The notes under the pieces are model-generated. The model was given only the letters and a program-made list of their open reading frames with translations, did no database searches and was not told the origin of the DNA. From contig JAFAFE010000005.1 of the NCBI GenBank assembly GCA_023423655.1, positions 62,001 through 126,000 of the forward strand: a stretch of DNA of 64,000 nucleotides, in the 5' to 3' direction. The position numbers and the translations under genes are program-made. Positions 62,775 to 64,000 of this stretch are shown here, in pieces. Numbering within the stretch: the first letter of the stretch is position 1; each line of letters starts with the position of its first letter. The DNA is from Pseudomonadota bacterium (GTDB taxonomy: Bacteria; Pseudomonadota; Alphaproteobacteria; Sphingomonadales; Sphingomonadaceae).

Positions 62775-64000
62775 TGCGCGCCGGCGAAACCCGCGGCCCG
62801 CAACCCGCGCCGGCCTTGCCGCTGGCCGGGCTACGCGTGATCGCAATCGAGCAATATGGCGCGGGTCCCTACGGCTCGATGTATCTCGCCGATCTCGGGG
62901 CCGAGGTCATCAAGATCGAAAACCCCGCGACATCGGGCGATGTCGCGCGCGCGACCGGTCCCTATCATCTCGGCGATACCGACAGCCTCTTCTTCCAGTT
63001 CTTCAACCAGAACAAGAGCAGCCTCGCGCTCGACATGAAGTCGGCCAAGGGCCGCGAGATTTTCGAGCGCCTCGTCCAAACCGCCGACGTCGTCCTCAAC
63101 AATCTGCGCGGCGACCAGCCGACGAAGCTCGCGATCACTTACACGGACCTGAAGCAGATCAATCCTCGGATCGTCTGCGCGCACCTCTCGGCCTATGGCC
63201 GAGGCAACGACCGTGAGACTTGGCCGGGCTATGACTATCTCATGCAGGCCGAGGCGGGGTTCCTCCACCTGACCGGCGAGCCCGACGGGCCGCCGACGCG
63301 CTTCGGCCTGTCGGTTGTCGACTTCTTGACCGGGCTCGTCGCGAGCGTCGGCATCCTCTCGTCGGTGTGGGGTGCCGCGCGCAGCGGGTTGGGCCGCGAC
63401 GTCGATGTCAGCCTGTTCGACGTCGCGATGCATCAGCTGTCCTATCCCGGCATCTACTATCTCAATGAAGAGGCCGTGACCAGCCGCGTCGAGCATTCGG
63501 GCCATCCGAGCGTCGTGCCGTGCCAGCTCTATCCAACCGCCGACGGCAGCATCTTCCTGATGATCATGTCGGGGCCCTTCTGGGAAAAAATGACCACACG
63601 GATCGGCGACGATCGCCTGTTCGACGACGAGAAATATGGAACGCTCGACCGGCGCCAGCGCAACAAGGCCGAGCTCAACGCTCTGCTCGACGCGATCTTC
63701 GCCGAGCGGCGCTCCGATGAGTGGGTGACGCTCCTCGGCGGCGCGGTGCCGATCGCCCCCGTGCATCGCCTCGACGCCGCGCTCGAAAATGCGTTCGTCC
63801 GCAACCGCGGCGGCGTCCAGACTTATCGGCATAGGGAAAAGGGCGAAATTGCAACGATCAGCAATCCGATCCTGCTCGATGGCGAGCGGCTCGCTGCCAC
63901 CGGCGCCCCGCAGCTCGGACGCGATACCGGCCGCCTGCTCGCGGAGCTCGGGCTTTCGCAGTCCGAAATCGCCCAGCTTCGCCGCGACGGCGTAGTGCTC
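62774..64000 (+). CDS. CaiB/BaiF CoA-transferase (runs off window end)
   Basis: A 409-codon open frame from ATG 62774 to the window edge without a stop; the family length suggests only a few residues are missing. Visible features: LRVIAIEQYGAGPYGSMYLADLGAEVIKIE at the start, VVLNNLRGDQPTKLAI, the catalytic Asp region GLSVVDFLTG and GRDVDVSLFDVAMHQL. It transfers CoA between acids, activating the pathway substrate without ATP. It is a full-length counterpart of the broken gene at 48195-49392, though not the same protein. Confidence 0.92.
   Translation, partial: MRAGETRGPQPAPALPLAGLRVIAIEQYGAGPYGSMYLADLGAEVIKIENPATSGDVARATGPYHLGDTDSLFFQFFNQNKSSLALDMKSAKGREIFERLVQTADVVLNNLRGDQPTKLAITYTDLKQINPRIVCAHLSAYGRGNDRETWPGYDYLMQAEAGFLHLTGEPDGPPTRFGLSVVDFLTGLVASVGILSSVWGAARSGLGRDVDVSLFDVAMHQLSYPGIYYLNEEAVTSRVEHSGHPSVVPCQLYPTADGSIFLMIMSGPFWEKMTTRIGDDRLFDDEKYGTLDRRQRNKAELNALLDAIFAERRSDEWVTLLGGAVPIAPVHRLDAALENAFVRNRGGVQTYRHREKGEIATISNPILLDGERLAATGAPQLGRDTGRLLAELGLSQSEIAQLRRDGVVL

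Noticed and set aside
1..64000. CRISPR array or insertion sequence
   Set aside because: No regularly spaced direct repeats with unique spacers and no transposase frame were seen.

Overview
The window looks like chromosome of a sphingomonad (Alphaproteobacteria, Sphingomonadales), judged from gene content rather than a database match: a PrsK/PrsR/PrsT exopolysaccharide locus, a ScfR/RamB-type regulator next to isocitrate lyase, a DUF1476-BolA-monothiol glutaredoxin operon, TonB-receptor-linked acyl-CoA catabolism, and an alphaproteobacterial-looking tRNA-Met(CAT).

Region 1 (1-16.2 kb) is the right end of an integrated element. A P4-type tyrosine integrase reads away from the 3' end of tRNA-Met, and the element continues past the left edge. 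Its backbone is mostly on the minus strand: ArdC antirestriction protein, a ParB-like protein, a methylase/strawberry-notch helicase (split by an apparent frameshift), a CHC2/Toprim protein, a RES/Xre toxin-antitoxin pair, plus a plus-strand lytic transglycosylase. On the plus strand within this backbone lies a two-gene operon: a SMEK-domain protein with an APAZ-like C-terminal half, and a short prokaryotic Argonaute that lacks PIWI catalytic aspartates. This is the best candidate for a little-described immune system. Its effector domain is not one of the well-known TIR, SIR2 or DREN types.

Region 2 (16.2-46 kb) is core-like chromosome: tRNA-Met, a small GntR regulator, the PrsT-PrsR-PrsK-EpsB-type glycosyltransferase operon, mannose-1-phosphate guanylyltransferase, ScfR divergent from isocitrate lyase, a 1.1 kb non-coding stretch with hairpins and a DnaA-box pair, the NadA operon, two tandem paralogous sigma-54-promoter/hairpin-RNA units, the glutaredoxin/BolA/DUF1476 operon, CysS, a response regulator/FecR-LysM/CHASE2-kinase operon, PutA and an RNB ribonuclease.

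Region 3 (46-48.2 kb) is a scar: an AT-rich XRE-type gene without a normal start codon and a ParB relic with a large internal deletion.

Region 4 (48.2-64 kb) is a catabolic gene cluster. The minus arm holds a broken CaiB/BaiF CoA-transferase, MFS transporter, TonB receptor, enoyl-CoA hydratase, SDR, thiolase-like protein with DUF35 partner, and acetyl-CoA acetyltransferase. The plus arm holds two adjacent acyl-CoA dehydrogenases, then CitE-type lyase, MaoC hydratase, a third acyl-CoA dehydrogenase and a second CoA-transferase that runs off the end. Uptake, CoA activation, beta-oxidation and carbon-carbon cleavage of a branched or cyclic acid (steroid- or terpenoid-like) is the simplest combined reading. 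A shared operator-like sequence lies before both plus-strand blocks.
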